From: Ruminococcus sp. UBA946
GTDB lineage: Bacteria > Bacillota > Clostridia > Oscillospirales > Ruminococcaceae
Length of the DNA stretch: 5,369 nt
Direction of reading: 5' to 3'
Assembly (NCBI GenBank): GCA_002293295.1
Contig: DBCY01000036.1
Location: 7,527-12,895, forward strand
This document shows positions 5,279 to 5,369 of the stretch, piece after piece. Made by a program: the position numbers and the translations under genes. Numbering within the stretch: position 1 is the first letter of the stretch; the number at the start of each line of letters is the position of its first letter. The notes below the pieces were generated by a model. The model was given only the letters and a program-made list of their open reading frames with translations. It searched no databases and was not told the DNA's origin.

Positions 5279-5369
5279 ATTTCAAACCGCGGTTTTGTGA
5301 TTTTCAGACTGCCGTCCAATGACAACAACTTAAGAAATTTTACTTTACAATAAGATTCCAGATTCCAGA
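5275..5369 (-). CDS. Possible 3' end of a convergent gene (cut by window edge)
   Basis: On the minus strand one frame is open from the right edge for 30 codons, reading WNLESYCKVKF at first and ending SLKITKPRFEI before TAA at 5275-5277. That stop overlaps the stop of the ECF S component, as is common for convergent genes. An open stretch this short is easily due to chance, and I recognise no family, so it is offered only as a possibility. The other two minus frames close within about 10 codons of the edge. Confidence 0.25.
   Translation of the reverse strand, partial: WNLESYCKVKFLKLLSLDGSLKITKPRFEI
5353..5369. repeat. Short tandem direct repeat at the window edge
   Basis: AGATTCC occurs twice in a row followed by AGA, which gives 2.4 copies of a 7-bp unit running into the right edge. 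Whether it continues beyond the window cannot be seen. Nothing links it to a function. Confidence 0.4.

Noticed and set aside
5284..5295. Perfect palindrome AAACCGCGGTTT followed by TTTTGTGATTTT, considered as a terminator
   Set aside because: With a realistic loop only about four weak base pairs remain in the stem and the T-run is interrupted, so it does not support an intrinsic terminator.

Overview
The window looks like chromosome of a low-to-moderate GC Bacillota, most likely a clostridial anaerobe. The reasons are strong Shine-Dalgarno sites (GGAGG or AAGGAG) before nearly every gene, AT-rich intergenic DNA, textbook TTGACA / TATAAT-like promoters, a YtrA-type GntR regulator with its ABC transporter, and an ECF-transporter S component without its own energising module. 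The species cannot be named from the sequence.

The layout is two divergent transcription units around an AT-rich regulatory region of 263 bp (4022-4284). Leftward on the minus strand lies a tightly packed operon: a YtrA-subfamily GntR repressor (3653-4021), an ABC ATPase (2753-3634), a possible 31-residue small ORF (2629-2724), two six-helix ABC-2-type permease subunits (1851-2615 and 1104-1835), a CPBP intramembrane protease (208-1071) and the first 62 codons of a YdeI/OmpD-associated family protein that runs off the left edge. Gaps are 15 to 32 bp, apart from the stretch that holds the small ORF, and no terminator is visible between genes. The layout resembles the ytr operon of Bacillus subtilis. 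A plausible reading is a transporter module repressed by its own GntR protein and released under cell-envelope or peptide stress, with the CPBP and YdeI-like proteins as extra resistance factors. That role is inferred from families and context.

Rightward on the plus strand, a MerR-family regulator (4285-4668) is followed 46 bp later by an ECF-type S component (4715-5278), probably in one transcript. The MerR promoter carries an inverted repeat (TAAAGT-GT-ACTTTA) inside its -35/-10 spacer, the usual place for a MerR operator, so autoregulation is likely. The S component would bind an unidentified small nutrient and share an EcfAAT module encoded elsewhere.

The last 91 bp hold no clear terminator. 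They may contain the 3' end of a convergent gene. No RNA gene, mobile element, CRISPR array or clearly new system was seen. The most interesting items are the small ORF coupled to the permease start, the palindrome cluster over the GntR promoter, and the grouping of transporter, CPBP protease and YdeI-like protein.
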